Shown: piece after piece, positions 48,376-58,470 of the stretch
How positions within the stretch are numbered: the first letter of the stretch is position 1
How the letters are laid out: each line of letters opens with the position of its first letter
Assembly (NCBI RefSeq): GCF_012848175.1
Contig: NZ_CP051651.1
Span: 124,001 to 188,000, forward strand
DNA from: Xanthomonas campestris pv. badrii
GTDB lineage: Bacteria; Pseudomonadota; Gammaproteobacteria; Xanthomonadales; Xanthomonadaceae
Length of the DNA stretch: 64,000 nucleotides
Direction: 5' to 3'
Translations under genes and position numbers: made by a program
Notes under the pieces: model-generated
Seen by the model: the letters and a program-made list of their open reading frames with translations, nothing else
The model's database searches: none
Told to the model about the DNA's origin: nothing

Positions 48376-49302
48376 ATGCCGCTTGCTCGTGCCCGCCATC
48401 TCTGGCTGTTGCTCGCTCCCGCCGCACTCGCGGCGGCAGGGTGGTGGCAGCTGCGCGCGCCACCCACGGCGGTGGTCACCGACGCCGCGCCGCTCGGCAA
48501 CGGCGTCATGCACGTCGCAGCTGCCGCGCCTGCAGCGCGCACACAGCGTGAACACGGCAACGCCCTGCATTTGCGGTATCGCGATGCGGTGGATGCGCAG
48601 CCGGATCTGTACCGCTACGCGCAGCAGTTGCAGCAGCAGGTGCACGCCGGCGATGCGCAGGCCGGGTGGCGCTTGAGCCGGGTGTACGACTATTGCGCGC
48701 CCTACGCCGCCAGCCCGGCCGGGTATGCCGCCGATAGCGCGTGGATCGCCGCGCACGCCACGCCAGGCGTGGCAGCCATGCACGCCGCGCGCGATCGGGT
48801 GGCGCAGCGGTGTGCCGGTTTTGCGCCCAGCGATGGGCTCGGCCCGCGCCTGGTGGCGCAACAGCGCCTGCGTGCCGCGCGCGGCGGCAGCCTGGCCGCC
48901 GAGGCGGCCTTGCTGGCCCTGGGCGAGCCGCTGCAGGCAACGCCGACCTACAAGCGCGCGCTGGTGCAGCGCGTGCTGGCCTCGCGCGACCCGGAGGCGT
49001 ATCTGGCGCTGTCGCCTGCCATGGGCGCACGCGCCAGCGGCGACGACAGTCTGCAAGGGTATGTGGCTGGCGACCAGTTCGCCGAGCTCGCCTGGCAGGT
49101 GGCCGCATGCCGCCTGGGCCTGGACTGCAGCGCCGACAGCACGCTGGTCACCAGTTACTGCGCCAACGCGGGCATCTGCTCGCGCGAAGGCGCACAGGAT
49201 TTTGTGTCGTTCGTATTCGATGCCGCGGTACCGCGGCAGGGAGCAGACAGGGTGGATGAGATGGTCGATACACTGGTATCCGGGCCGGGAGCGCAGTCAT
49301 GA
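48376..49302 (+). CDS. Exported or anchored protein, unknown
   Basis: I do not recognise this 308-residue protein. An N-terminal hydrophobic stretch (LWLLLAPAALAAAGWW, about 9-24) after two Arg suggests a signal peptide or anchor. Several Cys pairs (YDYC, QRC, ACRLGLDC, SYCANAGIC) suggest disulfides in the periplasm. It may be a Sel1-like or helical repeat protein. The next gene overlaps its stop by ATGA. Confidence 0.7.
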   Translation: MPLARARHLWLLLAPAALAAAGWWQLRAPPTAVVTDAAPLGNGVMHVAAAAPAARTQREHGNALHLRYRDAVDAQPDLYRYAQQLQQQVHAGDAQAGWRLSRVYDYCAPYAASPAGYAADSAWIAAHATPGVAAMHAARDRVAQRCAGFAPSDGLGPRLVAQQRLRAARGGSLAAEAALLALGEPLQATPTYKRALVQRVLASRDPEAYLALSPAMGARASGDDSLQGYVAGDQFAELAWQVAACRLGLDCSADSTLVTSYCANAGICSREGAQDFVSFVFDAAVPRQGADRVDEMVDTLVSGPGAQS

Positions 49303-49664
49303 ATTACCGTCGATGGGCGCACGGCGCCAAGTTCTGGTTGTGGGTGGCGCTGTTCGTGGCGTATTCGGCTGCGGCCGTGGGCATCGTGATGATCGATACC
49401 GCCGATCACCGCTATCAGCCCTTGTCGATCAGGTCCACCACCGTCGGCGCCGACGAACAGCAGCGCCGGCATGGCGCCAGCCAGGTGGCGGCGGTGTATC
49501 GCGCAGGCAGTGCGATGCCGTTCTCCACGCTGCCGGCGGGCTCCACCTTCCAGGTGGTGTGGCCGGATGGGTCCACCGAAACCATGACCGTGGTCGATCC
49601 GGCCTCGTCCAGCGGCATCGTGCCGGTGCCGGGCAGCCAGCAGGCGCCTGCGCCGCGGCGTTGA
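49299..49664 (+). CDS. Small single-pass membrane protein, unknown
   Basis: A 121-residue protein with one membrane helix (about 12-32; FWLWVALFVAYSAAAVGIVMI) and a periplasmic-side domain (TVGADEQQRRHGASQVAAVYRAGSAMPF...). It overlaps the previous gene by four bases, so both are one unit. Function unknown. Confidence 0.68.
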   Translation: MNYRRWAHGAKFWLWVALFVAYSAAAVGIVMIDTADHRYQPLSIRSTTVGADEQQRRHGASQVAAVYRAGSAMPFSTLPAGSTFQVVWPDGSTETMTVVDPASSSGIVPVPGSQQAPAPRR

Positions 49665-49842
49665 ACGGTGCAGCGCGTCGCGCGTGGACACGGCCGCAGC
49701 CGCTGTATCTGCGGTCGCGCAGGCGGCAACGGTGGCTAGGTGCGGCTGCAGCGGTAGCCATTTCACGTGTGCAGACGACCGAGCGCCTGCACCTGGGATC
49801 CGGCGCTGGCGTGCGCCATCCGGGCGTCGAACCCTCGGACTC

Positions 49843-49912
49843 CGTGGGAGCGCAGCCGGGCGCGACCGGGCTTTATCGCCAGAGCCCGGCGGCGCCCTGG
49901 AGCGCTCCCACG
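49843..49912. repeat. REP-like inverted repeat (GTGGGAGCGC)
   Basis: CGTGGGAGCGC (49843-49853) and its exact complement (49902-49912) flank an inner GGGC...GCCC pair. GTGGGAGCG-type elements are dispersed repeats in Xanthomonas and Pseudomonas as I recall. The 363-bp gap 49665-50027 holds this and a terminator, no gene. Confidence 0.6.
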
Positions 49913-49977
49913 CATGGACCGGCTGGCTGCAGGGCTGGCGGCGAAACGCGGTGTCGGCGCGATGCACCGGGGAGCAA

Positions 49978-50003
49978 ACAAAAAAGCCCGGTTTCCCGGG
50001 CTT
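49978..50003 (-). terminator. Terminator after accC
   Basis: On the minus strand an 8-bp stem (50003-49996 with 49991-49984) is followed by a T-run (A-run 49979-49985 on the plus strand). It lies 25 bp past the accC stop and ends the aroQ-accB-accC unit. Confidence 0.8.
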
Positions 50004-50027
50004 CGTTGCACGCCATGGCGCTTGTGA

Positions 50028-51395
50028 TCAGGTCAACGCGATCGACTTGTTCTTGCGCTCGGCCAGGCGCTTCTCCAGGTAGTGGATGTTCTGCCCACCG
50101 GCCTGGAAGCCCTTGTCGCGCATGATGCGCTGCTGCAACGGGATGTTGGTCTTGATGCCGTCCACCACCATCTCGCTCAGTGCCACGCGCATGCGTGCGA
50201 TGGCGGTCTCGCGGTCCGGGCCGTGCACGATCAGCTTGCCGATCATCGAGTCGTAGTTCGGTGGCACCTTGTAGCCGCTGTAGATGTGCGTATCCACGCG
50301 CACGCCCGGGCCGCCCGGTGGATGGAAGGCGGTGATCAGGCCCGGGTTGGGCATGAAGGTTTCCGGGTCTTCGGCATTGATGCGGCATTCGATCGCATGC
50401 CCGCGCAGCACGATGTCGCTCTGCTTGATGCTGAGCTTGTGGCCGGCGGCGATGCGCAGCTGCTCGCAGACCAGGTCGATGCCGGTGATGCGCTCGGTGA
50501 CCGGGTGCTCCACCTGGATGCGGGTGTTCATTTCGATGAAGTAGAAACGCCCGTTCTCGAACAGGAATTCGAAGGTGCCGGCGCCGCGGTAGCCGATGCG
50601 GATGCAGGCATCCACGCAGACCTTGCCGATCTCATTGCGCAGTTCCTCGGTGATGCCCGGTGCCGGGGCTTCTTCCACCACCTTCTGGTGGCGGCGTTGC
50701 ATCGAGCAATCGCGCTCGCCCAGGTGGATCGCACCGCCCTGGCCGTCGGCGAGCACCTGGATTTCCACGTGACGCGGATTTTCCAGGAACTTCTCCATGT
50801 AGACCTGATCGTTGCTGAAAGCGGCCTTGGCTTCGGACTTGGTGGTTTCGATCGCCGCCTTCAACGCCGCTTCCGAATGCACCACGCGCATGCCGCGTCC
50901 GCCGCCGCCGCCGGCGGCCTTGATGATCACCGGGTAGCCGATTTCGCGCGCGATCTTGGTGTTGGCCACGATGTCATCGCCCAGCGGACCGCCCGAGCCG
51001 GGCACGCACGGCACGCCGGCGGCCTTCATCGCGCGGATCGCTTCGACCTTGTCGCCCATCAGGCGGATGGTGTCGGCCTTGGGGCCGATGAAGATGAAGC
51101 CGGATTCTTCCACGCGCTCGGCAAAGTCGGCGTTTTCCGACAGGAAGCCGTAGCCGGGGTGGATGGCCTGCGCATCGGTGACCTCGGCCGCGGCGATCAA
51201 CGCCGGGATATTGAGGTAGCTGTCGCTGGAGGCGGCCGGGCCGATGCACACCGACTCGTCGGCCATGGCCACGTGCTTGAGGTTGCGGTCGACCGTGGAA
51301 TGCACCGCGACCGTGCGGATGCCGAGCGTATGACACGCGCGCAGGATGCGCAGCGCGATTTCGCCTCGGTTGGCGATGACGACTTTATCTAGCAT
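50028..51395 (-). CDS. accC: Biotin carboxylase subunit of acetyl-CoA carboxylase
   Basis: AccC carboxylates the biotin of AccB in the first step of fatty acid synthesis. The 455-residue ATP-grasp protein shows [34 protein letters not shown] (ATP loop), [15 protein letters not shown] and [16 protein letters not shown]. It is downstream of accB; the spacer consists almost entirely of a long inverted repeat. Confidence 0.97.
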   Translation of the reverse strand: MLDKVVIANRGEIALRILRACHTLGIRTVAVHSTVDRNLKHVAMADESVCIGPAASSDSYLNIPALIAAAEVTDAQAIHPGYGFLSENADFAERVEESGFIFIGPKADTIRLMGDKVEAIRAMKAAGVPCVPGSGGPLGDDIVANTKIAREIGYPVIIKAAGGGGGRGMRVVHSEAALKAAIETTKSEAKAAFSNDQVYMEKFLENPRHVEIQVLADGQGGAIHLGERDCSMQRRHQKVVEEAPAPGITEELRNEIGKVCVDACIRIGYRGAGTFEFLFENGRFYFIEMNTRIQVEHPVTERITGIDLVCEQLRIAAGHKLSIKQSDIVLRGHAIECRINAEDPETFMPNPGLITAFHPPGGPGVRVDTHIYSGYKVPPNYDSMIGKLIVHGPDRETAIARMRVALSEMVVDGIKTNIPLQQRIMRDKGFQAGGQNIHYLEKRLAERKNKSIALT

Positions 51396-51424
51396 GGGAT
51401 GGGATTCCGAACGCAGGGGGTGTT

Positions 51425-51526
51425 CGGGACCGGGGACCGGGGACCGGGGACCCGGAAAAGCAGCTGTCGCGGTGATCAGCGTCGCTTTCGCTTTTCCGGG
51501 TCCCCGGTCCCGGGTCCCGGGTCCCG
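51425..51526. repeat. Long heptamer inverted repeat in the accB-accC spacer
   Basis: Two 36-bp arms (51425-51460 and 51491-51526) pair at 34 of 36 positions around a 30-nt loop. The unit is GGGACCG/GGGACCC instead of the GGGAATC seen elsewhere, but the 7-bp period and the position after the stop codon (accB stop at 51532) are the same. Confidence 0.88.
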
Positions 51527-51531
51527 CCAAA

Positions 51532-52023
51532 TCAGCCAATCACAAACAACGGCTGATCGAATTCCACCGGCTGGCCGGTTTCGCCGAGGATGGCGACGAT
51601 GGTGCCGGCGGCATCGGCTTCGATCGGGTTGAACATCTTCATCGCTTCGATGATCGCCAGGGTGTCGCCGACCTTGACCTGCTGGCCCACGCTGACGAAG
51701 GCCGGCTTGTCCGGGGACGGGGAGGTGTAGAAGGTGCCGACCATCGGCGCGCGCAACACGTGGCCTTCCGGTAGCGCGGCGGCGTGCTTGGCGCCACCGG
51801 TGGAGGCCTCGGTGGGCGAATGCATCGGCATGCTGGCCGCCGCCGGGGCCTGCGCCTGCACGGCCGGCGCGGGTGCGTATTGCTGCACCGGTGCGCTCAT
51901 CACCTGGGTGCCCTTGGGCACGCGGGCCAGACGCACGCTTTCTTCGCCTTCCTTGATCTCGATTTCGGCGAGATTGGATTCTTCGAGCAGGTCGATCAGT
52001 TTCTTGATTTTGCGGAGATCCAT
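51532..52023 (-). CDS. accB: Biotin carboxyl carrier protein of acetyl-CoA carboxylase
   Basis: The 163-residue carrier has an N-terminal helical region ([26 protein letters not shown]), an Ala/Pro linker (about 45-85) and a C-terminal biotinyl domain with the biotinylated Lys129 in EAMKM. It sits between aroQ and accC in one transcript direction. Confidence 0.97.
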   Translation of the reverse strand: MDLRKIKKLIDLLEESNLAEIEIKEGEESVRLARVPKGTQVMSAPVQQYAPAPAVQAQAPAAASMPMHSPTEASTGGAKHAAALPEGHVLRAPMVGTFYTSPSPDKPAFVSVGQQVKVGDTLAIIEAMKMFNPIEADAAGTIVAILGETGQPVEFDQPLFVIG

Positions 52024-52120
52024 GAGGGCCTCTTGAGGTGAATCGGTGGAGAGTGCCGGCGGGTGCCGGCGGAATGGGGTCAGACCGTCGGCGCGGTGGC
52101 CGGCGTCGGGATGGCAGGGG

Positions 52121-52567
52121 TCATGCGTCGCGCTCCAGGCGCGCGATCACCGCTTCCAGCGCCAGCCGGTAGCTGTCGGCGCCGAAGCCGCAGATCACCC
52201 CGTCGGCCTTGTCGCTGAGATAGCTGTGGTGGCGGAACGGCTCGCGCGCATGCGGATTGGACAGGTGGATCTCCACGAACGGCAGATCCACGCCCAGCAG
52301 CGCATCGCGCAGCGCCACCGAGGTATGGGTAAAGGCGGCCGGGTTGATCAGGATGTAGGCGGTGCCGTCCTCGCGGGCGGCGTGGATACGCTCCACCAGC
52401 ACGTGCTCGGCATTGGACTGCAGGCAGCTCAGCACATGCCCGGCCGCCTGCGCGCGGTCCACCAGGGCGGCGTCGATCTGCGCCAGCGTGGTGCGCCCGT
52501 AGACCTCCGGCTCGCGGGTGCCGAGCAGGTTGAGGTTGGGGCCATGCAGCAGCAGCAGGTGGGCCAT
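52121..52567 (-). CDS. aroQ: Type II 3-dehydroquinate dehydratase
   Basis: AroQ catalyses the third shikimate pathway step. The 148-residue protein begins [24 protein letters not shown] (catalytic Arg18/Tyr23 region), with [17 protein letters not shown] and [17 protein letters not shown]. The start at 52567 is four codons inside a longer reading frame and gives the standard N-terminus. aroQ-accB-accC order is common in gammaproteobacteria. Confidence 0.95.
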   Translation of the reverse strand: MAHLLLLHGPNLNLLGTREPEVYGRTTLAQIDAALVDRAQAAGHVLSCLQSNAEHVLVERIHAAREDGTAYILINPAAFTHTSVALRDALLGVDLPFVEIHLSNPHAREPFRHHSYLSDKADGVICGFGADSYRLALEAVIARLERDA

Positions 52568-52633
52568 GACATCCAGCATGGTGGAGAGGCCGGAAGTCTG
52601 CGCGATGTCGCCGATGCTGTCCAGATAGCAGAA

Positions 52634-52662
52634 GTTATAGCTGTTTTAAACGATCGATTGAA
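52634..52662 (-). promoter_or_regulatory. Possible promoter of aroQ-accB-accC
   Basis: On the minus strand TTCAAT (52657-52662) and TATAAC (52634-52639) are 17 bp apart, about 67 bp upstream of aroQ. The -10 is good and the -35 weak. The 468-bp gap 52568-53035 otherwise contains no supported gene. Confidence 0.4.
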
Positions 52663-53035
52663 TCGCGGCGGTGGTTGCCGGCGGCGTCAGGCGCGGCGGG
52701 CATTGCGACCTGACTGGTCAGGTTTGAGGGGCCTGACGGCCGCGACGGGTTGCGGCCACCGATCATGGCCTGTGTTCAGCATTGCCGTGTCGTTGCGCGA
52801 CGATGCATGCCTCCAACGACTGAGTGGTCGATGTGCCGCCAGTGGATGGTCCACTGCAGCGTGTCGGCGTTGTGTGCGCGCGGCAGCAGTTCGGGTGTCG
52901 CCCGCTGATGTCGTGCAGTGCCATCGAGGTCGGAGCGCAGGGGCATCACCGCCTCCGGTGCAGATCACGCATATGGCCCGCGCTACCGCGCAGGCGCTGT
53001 GGCGCGCCGGATGCGGGCCCATTCCAACCGCTGCG

Positions 53036-55354
53036 TCAGCGCGCCGCGCGCAGCAGCGCATCCTCGGTGATCGCGCCGGTCAGCACGGTGGGCAGGATCG
53101 CCGGCGGGGCACCGGGGCCGTACACCACGTACAGCGGCACGCCCACGGCCTGGTGCTGGTCCAGGAAGGTGCTGATGGCCGGGTCGACATTGGTCCAGTC
53201 GCCTTTCATGTACACCGCATCCACGCGGCGCAGCGCGTCGCGGAATTCGGCGCTGCCCAGCACGTTCTTTTCGTTGGCCTTGCAGGTCACGCACCAGTCG
53301 GCGGTCATGTTGACGAACACCACGCGGTTGTCCGCGCGCAGGCGGTCCAGCAACTGCGGCGAGAACGCCACCACGCCGTCGCTGGCGGCGGTGGCGGCCG
53401 GCAGGCGCAGGCGGGTGACGCCGACCACCGGCACGATGGCCAGCAGCAGCATCACCGCGGCCAGACGCATGCCGGGGCGATGGCTGCGCCAGCGGCTGCG
53501 CTCGAAGCACCACAGGCCCAGTGCCAGCAAGGTGGCGCCCACCAGCATCAGCGCCACGGCGTCCACGCCGCGCTGCTTGCCCAGCACCCACAGCAGCCAG
53601 ATCGCGGTGAGGTACATCGGGAACGCCAGCACCTGCTTGAGCGTTTCCATCCACGCGCCGGGCGTGGGCAGACGCCGGGCCAGCGAGGGGATGAAGCCGA
53701 TCAGCAGGAACGGCAGCGCCAGGCCCAGGCCCAGCGCCAGGAACACCAGCATCGCCAGCAGTGCCGGCGCGGTGAACGCATACGCCAGTGCGGTGCCCAT
53801 GAACGGGGCGATGCAGGGGCTGGCGACCACGCAGGCCAGCACGCCGGTGAAAAAATCGCCCAGCGGACCGTTGCGCGCGGCCAGGGACTGGCCGATGCCG
53901 CCCAGGTTGCTGCCCAGGGTGAACACGCCCGACAGGCTCAGGCCGACTGCGAACATCAGATAGGCCAGCGCGGCCACGAACCATGGCTGCTGCAATTGAA
54001 AACCCCAGCCGGCGGCCTGTCCGGCCGCGCGCAGCGCGATCACCAGCCCGCCAACAGCCGCAAAGGACACCAGCACGCCCAGCGAATACCAGATGGCATG
54101 GCTGCGCGCGTGGCTGCGGCTCTCGCCGCTGTGCGCCAGGCCCAGCACCTTCAGCGACAGGATCGGCAACACGCAGGGCATCAGGTTCAGCACCAGCCCG
54201 CCCAGCAGCGCCAGCGCCAGCATCGCCAGCAGGCCCTTGTCGGTATGCGGCGGCTGGGTGCGTTGCGGGTTGCCGGCCGAAGCGTCGGCCGTCGCACGCG
54301 TCGCGCCCTGCGTGGCCGGGGCCGGTTCGGCAGGCGTCTGCCCGGCGGCCAGCGGCGAAATCATCAGCGGCGCGGCCTGCGCCTGGTTCTGCGGCGACAC
54401 CGTGCCGGCGGGCAGGTCCAGCGCCACGCGGCGGGTCATCGGCGGATAGCAGATGCCATCGGTCTGGCAGCCCTGGAAGGTGGCCACCAGGGTCACCCGT
54501 GCCGGGTCGGCGCGTTCGCGCAGCAGCGGCAGGGTGACTTCGGCCTGGTCGAAATACACCACCACATCGCCGAAGTGCTCGTCGCGGTGGGTCTTGCCCT
54601 GCGGCCAGCGCGGCAGGCCGGTGCGCACGCCGCTGCTGCCTTCTACCGCCAGCGAGGTGCGGTCGCGGTAGAGGTAGTAGCCTGGCGCCGGGGTGAAGCG
54701 CAGCAGCAGGCTGTTGCCGTCGCCGACGATGGCTTCGAACGTGAACGCCTGCTCGGCCGGCAGCGGCAGTGCCTCCATGCCGGCGGCCTGGCCGCTGGCG
54801 CCGAACAGCCGGGGGCCGGAGGGGTTGCGCGGCACCAGTGCGCCCAGGTTCTCGCGCCGCGGGGCGGTGGCAGATGCGCCGGATGCCGCGTTGGCGGGCA
54901 GGCTGACGCGGATCTCGCGGCGCTGCGGCGGGTAGCACACGCCGGCGTCGGCGCAGCCCTGGTACTGCACCTGCAGCACCGCGGTCTGCAGCGACGGCTC
55001 GGCCCTGCCGGCCAGGGTGGCCTGCAACTGCTTGCGGTAGGTCTGTACCTGGCCGAAGAACTCGTCGTGCTTGCTCTGGCCCTCCGGCAGCGCCAGTTCG
55101 CCGGCGGCAAAGCCCTGGCCGGATTTGACGCTGATGCGGTGGCGGTACAGGTAATAGCCCGGCGCGATCTTCCATTGCAGCGCAATGCTGTCGCGGCTGT
55201 CGGCCTGCGCGCTCAGCACGAAGGCCTGGTCCACCGGCAGCAGGTCGGCTTCGCTGACCGCCTGCGCGGCGGGCGCCACCAGCGCCAGCGACGCGGCAAA
55301 CAGGGGGGCGGTCAACACGATGCGGCGGGCGATCCAGCGGGACAGGGACTTCAT
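53036..55354 (-). CDS. dsbD: Thiol:disulfide interchange protein DsbD with duplicated N-terminal domain
   Basis: DsbD carries electrons from cytoplasmic thioredoxin to periplasmic reductases. The 772-residue protein has a signal peptide (1-32), two tandem alpha domains (about 37-153 and 198-315) each with a Cys pair (Cys134/140 in QGCADAGVCYPP, Cys296/302 in QGCQTDGICYPP), a membrane core (about 390-640) and a C-terminal thioredoxin domain with CVTC (688-691). The usual protein has one alpha domain and about 565-600 residues. It follows cutA by 16 bp. Confidence 0.92.
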   Translation of the reverse strand: MKSLSRWIARRIVLTAPLFAASLALVAPAAQAVSEADLLPVDQAFVLSAQADSRDSIALQWKIAPGYYLYRHRISVKSGQGFAAGELALPEGQSKHDEFFGQVQTYRKQLQATLAGRAEPSLQTAVLQVQYQGCADAGVCYPPQRREIRVSLPANAASGASATAPRRENLGALVPRNPSGPRLFGASGQAAGMEALPLPAEQAFTFEAIVGDGNSLLLRFTPAPGYYLYRDRTSLAVEGSSGVRTGLPRWPQGKTHRDEHFGDVVVYFDQAEVTLPLLRERADPARVTLVATFQGCQTDGICYPPMTRRVALDLPAGTVSPQNQAQAAPLMISPLAAGQTPAEPAPATQGATRATADASAGNPQRTQPPHTDKGLLAMLALALLGGLVLNLMPCVLPILSLKVLGLAHSGESRSHARSHAIWYSLGVLVSFAAVGGLVIALRAAGQAAGWGFQLQQPWFVAALAYLMFAVGLSLSGVFTLGSNLGGIGQSLAARNGPLGDFFTGVLACVVASPCIAPFMGTALAYAFTAPALLAMLVFLALGLGLALPFLLIGFIPSLARRLPTPGAWMETLKQVLAFPMYLTAIWLLWVLGKQRGVDAVALMLVGATLLALGLWCFERSRWRSHRPGMRLAAVMLLLAIVPVVGVTRLRLPAATAASDGVVAFSPQLLDRLRADNRVVFVNMTADWCVTCKANEKNVLGSAEFRDALRRVDAVYMKGDWTNVDPAISTFLDQHQAVGVPLYVVYGPGAPPAILPTVLTGAITEDALLRAAR

Positions 55355-55370
55355 GGAGGTTGAGGATTCC

Positions 55371-55694
55371 TTAGCGGGTTTCGGCCCGGACCCAGTCGAG
55401 ATAGGCCGGCAGCCCGGCGCTGGCTTGGACCGCCACCGCCTCCGGCAGTTCATACGGATGCAGCGCCTGCAGCCGCGCGATGGCGTCCGGCAGGCGGTCT
55501 TCCCAGGTCTTGATCAGCAACTGCACTTCGGTGCTGCGCTCGATCACCCCGTTCCAGCGATACAGCGACTGCACGCCGGGCAGCTGGGTGACGCAGGCGG
55601 CCAGGCGTTCGTCCAGCAGAGCATGGGCGATACGGTCGGCGCTGTCGGCATCCGGGCAGGTGCTGAGCAACAGATGGAGGCAAGAGGCAGTCAT
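55371..55694 (-). CDS. cutA: CutA divalent-cation tolerance protein
   Basis: A 107-residue trimeric-fold protein with LSTCPDADSADRIAHALLDERLAACVTQLPGVQSLYRWNG and the C-terminal HPYELPEAVAV, diagnostic for CutA1. The role in metal tolerance is historical and unsettled. The start at 55694 gives the normal length. It is upstream of dsbD in the same operon, as in E. coli. Confidence 0.94.
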   Translation of the reverse strand: MTASCLHLLLSTCPDADSADRIAHALLDERLAACVTQLPGVQSLYRWNGVIERSTEVQLLIKTWEDRLPDAIARLQALHPYELPEAVAVQASAGLPAYLDWVRAETR

Positions 55695-55940
55695 CGGACC
55701 CGGCAGTGTAATCCCCTGCCTGCGGGGGATCGACCGGGGGTTCCGGATCGCGGCATCCATTTCGCCCCCGGTTGGCGTGGCAGTGGGGGTGCGAAAAGCC
55801 AGCAGAAACTGAAGGTGATCACCCTGCAGTGATCGACCCGGGTGCCCGCACTGCCGGCGTGGCAGCACGTGGTCATCGCAAGAACGGCTCCGCAGGCACG
55901 GCGCACCGGCCCGACGCATCCCGCGCCGGGCCGGTATCGC

Positions 55941-57716
55941 TCAGTTGGCCAGCTGGCAACTGGCCGGCTTGGCCGAATTGAACAGGCCGGCGGTGGCCCA
56001 TTCGGGGTGATCGACGAACGGGTTGCGGTTGCCCTGGAAGCTGAAGATCACCTGGTTGCGGGCGCGCTCGGCATCGTCCGGCGGATCGGCCTGGTGCCAG
56101 GCCAGCAGCGTGGACAGCAGGCCCATGTAGGCCGGCGAGGACGCGGTCTGCACGATCCGGCTGCGGTCGTCGGTGAGCTCCAGGTCCGGCTCGGACTGGC
56201 CGCTGGCCGCATCGGTACCGCCTTCGTAGCGGATCGCCATGTACATCACCGCGCGCGCCATATCGCCCTTGCGCCGGCCCCACACCTCGAAGCTGCCGCT
56301 GTTGCCGTCCGGCGTGCGGACCCAGTTGGAATTGCCCGGATAGCGCCCGCTGCCGCCGCCACTGCCGTCGTTGACCTCGGTCACCCGCTCGCCGCAGCTG
56401 CTGGTGCAGGTGGCATAGGGCTTGTTGCCGCGGTCGGCGTTGAAGGCGGTGTCGGTCAGGTACAGCATGTGGGTGTCGGTGTAGGGCGCGTACGGCAGGC
56501 CGCGGTCGCCGGTGGCGCTGCCGAAGCCCAGCGAGTTGGGCCAGGTGTGCTCGCGGTTGTAGGTGAGCCCGCTGCCGGTGCCGGCCCGGTCGCTGACCTT
56601 GGCATAGCTGCGGTTGCGGTAGGCGTCCAGGATGCGGCCGCTGTTGTTGGGGTCTTCGTCGGCCATCTCCAGGATGGTCCAGGTGCTGGTGCCGGTGCCG
56701 CTGTACGGGTAGACCGTGTGGCCGCGGATGGTGGCGTTGAGCGAGCAGCGCAGCTGGCTGGGGCTGGTGGTGTTCACCCGCGCGTAGTAGCCGGTGCCGC
56801 CGCCGGCGGCGGTGGCCACGGTGAAGGCGATGGATTGATTGGCCGCCGGGCTCAGCCCGCTGGCATCGCGGATGGCGCTGGCGGTGATCGCCAGGGTGCA
56901 ACGCTCGCCGCCCACCAGCGCGGTATTGGTGGACAGGGTGAAGCGGGTGCCGCTGGTTGGATGGCTGAGCGCCACCGTGCCGGAGCTGGCGCAGCTCAGC
57001 GCAAAGGCGCCGCTGCCCAGCGTCACCGCCTCGCTGAAGCCCACTGCCAGATCGCCGGCGGCCGGGAAGCCGGTGGCGCCCTGGGTCGGGGTGGTGCTGG
57101 TGATCGTCGGTGCGGCGCCGGTTTCGCCACCACCGCCACTGCCGTTGAAGCTCTGGCCGCGGTTGCAGGCGCCGAAGGTCTGCGCCGCCGAGCCGGCCCA
57201 GCTGAAGTTGGCTGCCGCGCTGCCGGTGCCGGTGAGCTGCAGGGAACTGCCGACCGCACTGCTGTTGCTCTCGCTGACCGGCAGGTTCTGGCTGGTGACC
57301 CCGGCCGCCGCGCCGCCGCTGCCGGTGATGGTGCCTTCGTAGCTGAGGAACTGCACCAGCCGCCCGCTGGGATCCATCAGCGCCACGCCGTCGTTGGGGC
57401 CATTCTGCACGCCGTTGCTGGCGTAGCTCACCGTGGCGATGCGCACCTGGCTGCCACAGCTGACCAGGTTGCCGGCCGGTACCGCGGTGGTGGCATAGAC
57501 CGTGGCCGCACCCGGGGTACTGCCGTTGTAGAGCTGGATGCGGTAGCCGCTCAGCGATTCGCCGGCGGTGGCCACCACTTCCACGCCTTCGCCGGTGTCG
57601 CCGGAGGCGCCCGCGTCGTCGTAATGCAGTTCGTTGATGAACACCGCGGCGTGGGCGGTGGGGACGGCCAGCGCAACGGCGCAGACCAGCGGAAGACGAC
57701 GCAACGGCAACCTCAT
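55941..57716 (-). CDS. Secreted endonuclease I family protein with accessory domains
   Basis: The 591-residue protein has a signal peptide (about 1-23, ending AHA), a lamin-tail-like domain (about 24-190; [23 protein letters not shown]), an Ig-like SbsA/Big_5 domain (about 200-300; [26 protein letters not shown]) and a C-terminal EndA/NucM nuclease domain with NREHTWPNS (387-395, catalytic His390). It probably degrades extracellular DNA. The start at 57716 is fixed by the signal peptide; an upstream extension to 58103 has no homology. Confidence 0.88.
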
Positions 57717-58089
57717 CGACAGCTCCTTGTGATCGGGAATGCGCTGCCGACTGTAGAGCCTGTGCATGACAACCGGTGGAACCTGGTTCCACTTCAGGGC
57801 AATGGTCACTCGGAGGGCAGGGTGCCACGGCGTGGCGAGATCCGGTGCAGCGCGCCAAGCCGCCCCGATCACCGGCGCCGGCTGCACGCCAGGCGAGCGC
57901 CCGCGCGTGGCTATGCCCGGCACGTCGCGGCGCATGCACCCGGCCCCATCCTTCATGCCTTGCCCGGCTGCACGGTGGCCCCCGCGTGTCGAGCGGATGA
58001 AAATTTTTTGCGCCCAGCCCTTGAAACCCGCCTGCCCAGCACAATCTCTGGCCCGCACCCGCTCTGTCGGGTTTTTTCCGCGCGCTGTG
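57717..58089. other. Divergent intergenic region, nuclease gene / groESL
   Basis: Contains no supported gene. CTTGAAA at 58020-58026 resembles a heat-shock sigma-32 -35 element, but no convincing matching -10 follows; GATAAT at 58124-58129, beyond the CIRCE element, could be a -10 for the vegetative factor. Confidence 0.35.
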
Positions 58090-58116
58090 CTGGCAGTCGT
58101 CATGTACGAGTGCTAA
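58090..58116 (+). promoter_or_regulatory. CIRCE element (HrcA operator) of groESL
   Basis: CTGGCAGTC-N9-GAGTGCTAA, against the consensus TTAGCACTC-N9-GAGTGCTAA. The right half is perfect and the left half has six of nine matches, with the exact 9-bp spacer. It lies 50 bp before groES. HrcA would repress groESL here at normal temperature; hrcA itself is not in the window. Confidence 0.82.
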
Positions 58117-58166
58117 CATCGCCGATAATTTCCAGACCAATCAATCACTTAAGAGGGTCTTTCTCA

Positions 58167-58454
58167 ATGAGCATCAAGCCGCTTCACGACCGCGTTGTAG
58201 TCAAGCCGATCGAAGCCGACGAAGTTTCCGCCGGCGGCATCGTGATCCCGGACTCCGCCAAGGAAAAGTCCACCAAGGGTGAAGTCGTCGCCATCGGCGC
58301 CGGCAAGCCGCTGGACAACGGCAGCCTGCGCGCGCCGGTGGTCAAGGTTGGCGACAAGGTCATCTACGGCCAGTACGCCGGCAGCAGCTACAAGTCCGAA
58401 GGCGTCGAGTACAAGGTGCTGCGCGAAGACGACATTCTGGCCGTCATCGGCTGA
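58167..58454 (+). CDS. groES: Co-chaperonin GroES
   Basis: The 95-residue protein caps the GroEL ring. [29 protein letters not shown], the mobile loop and [10 protein letters not shown] are standard. An AGAGGG ribosome site precedes the ATG. groEL follows 145 bp later, a spacing that contains a heptamer inverted repeat. Confidence 0.97.
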
Positions 58455-58470
58455 TCAGGCGCTATGCGCC

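Noticed and set aside
52046..55363. 1105-codon open frame on the plus strand opposite dsbD, aroQ and the intervening gap
   Set aside because: Composition is Gln/His/Arg/Gly-rich without domains; it is the complement of strongly recognised genes and arises from high GC at third positions.
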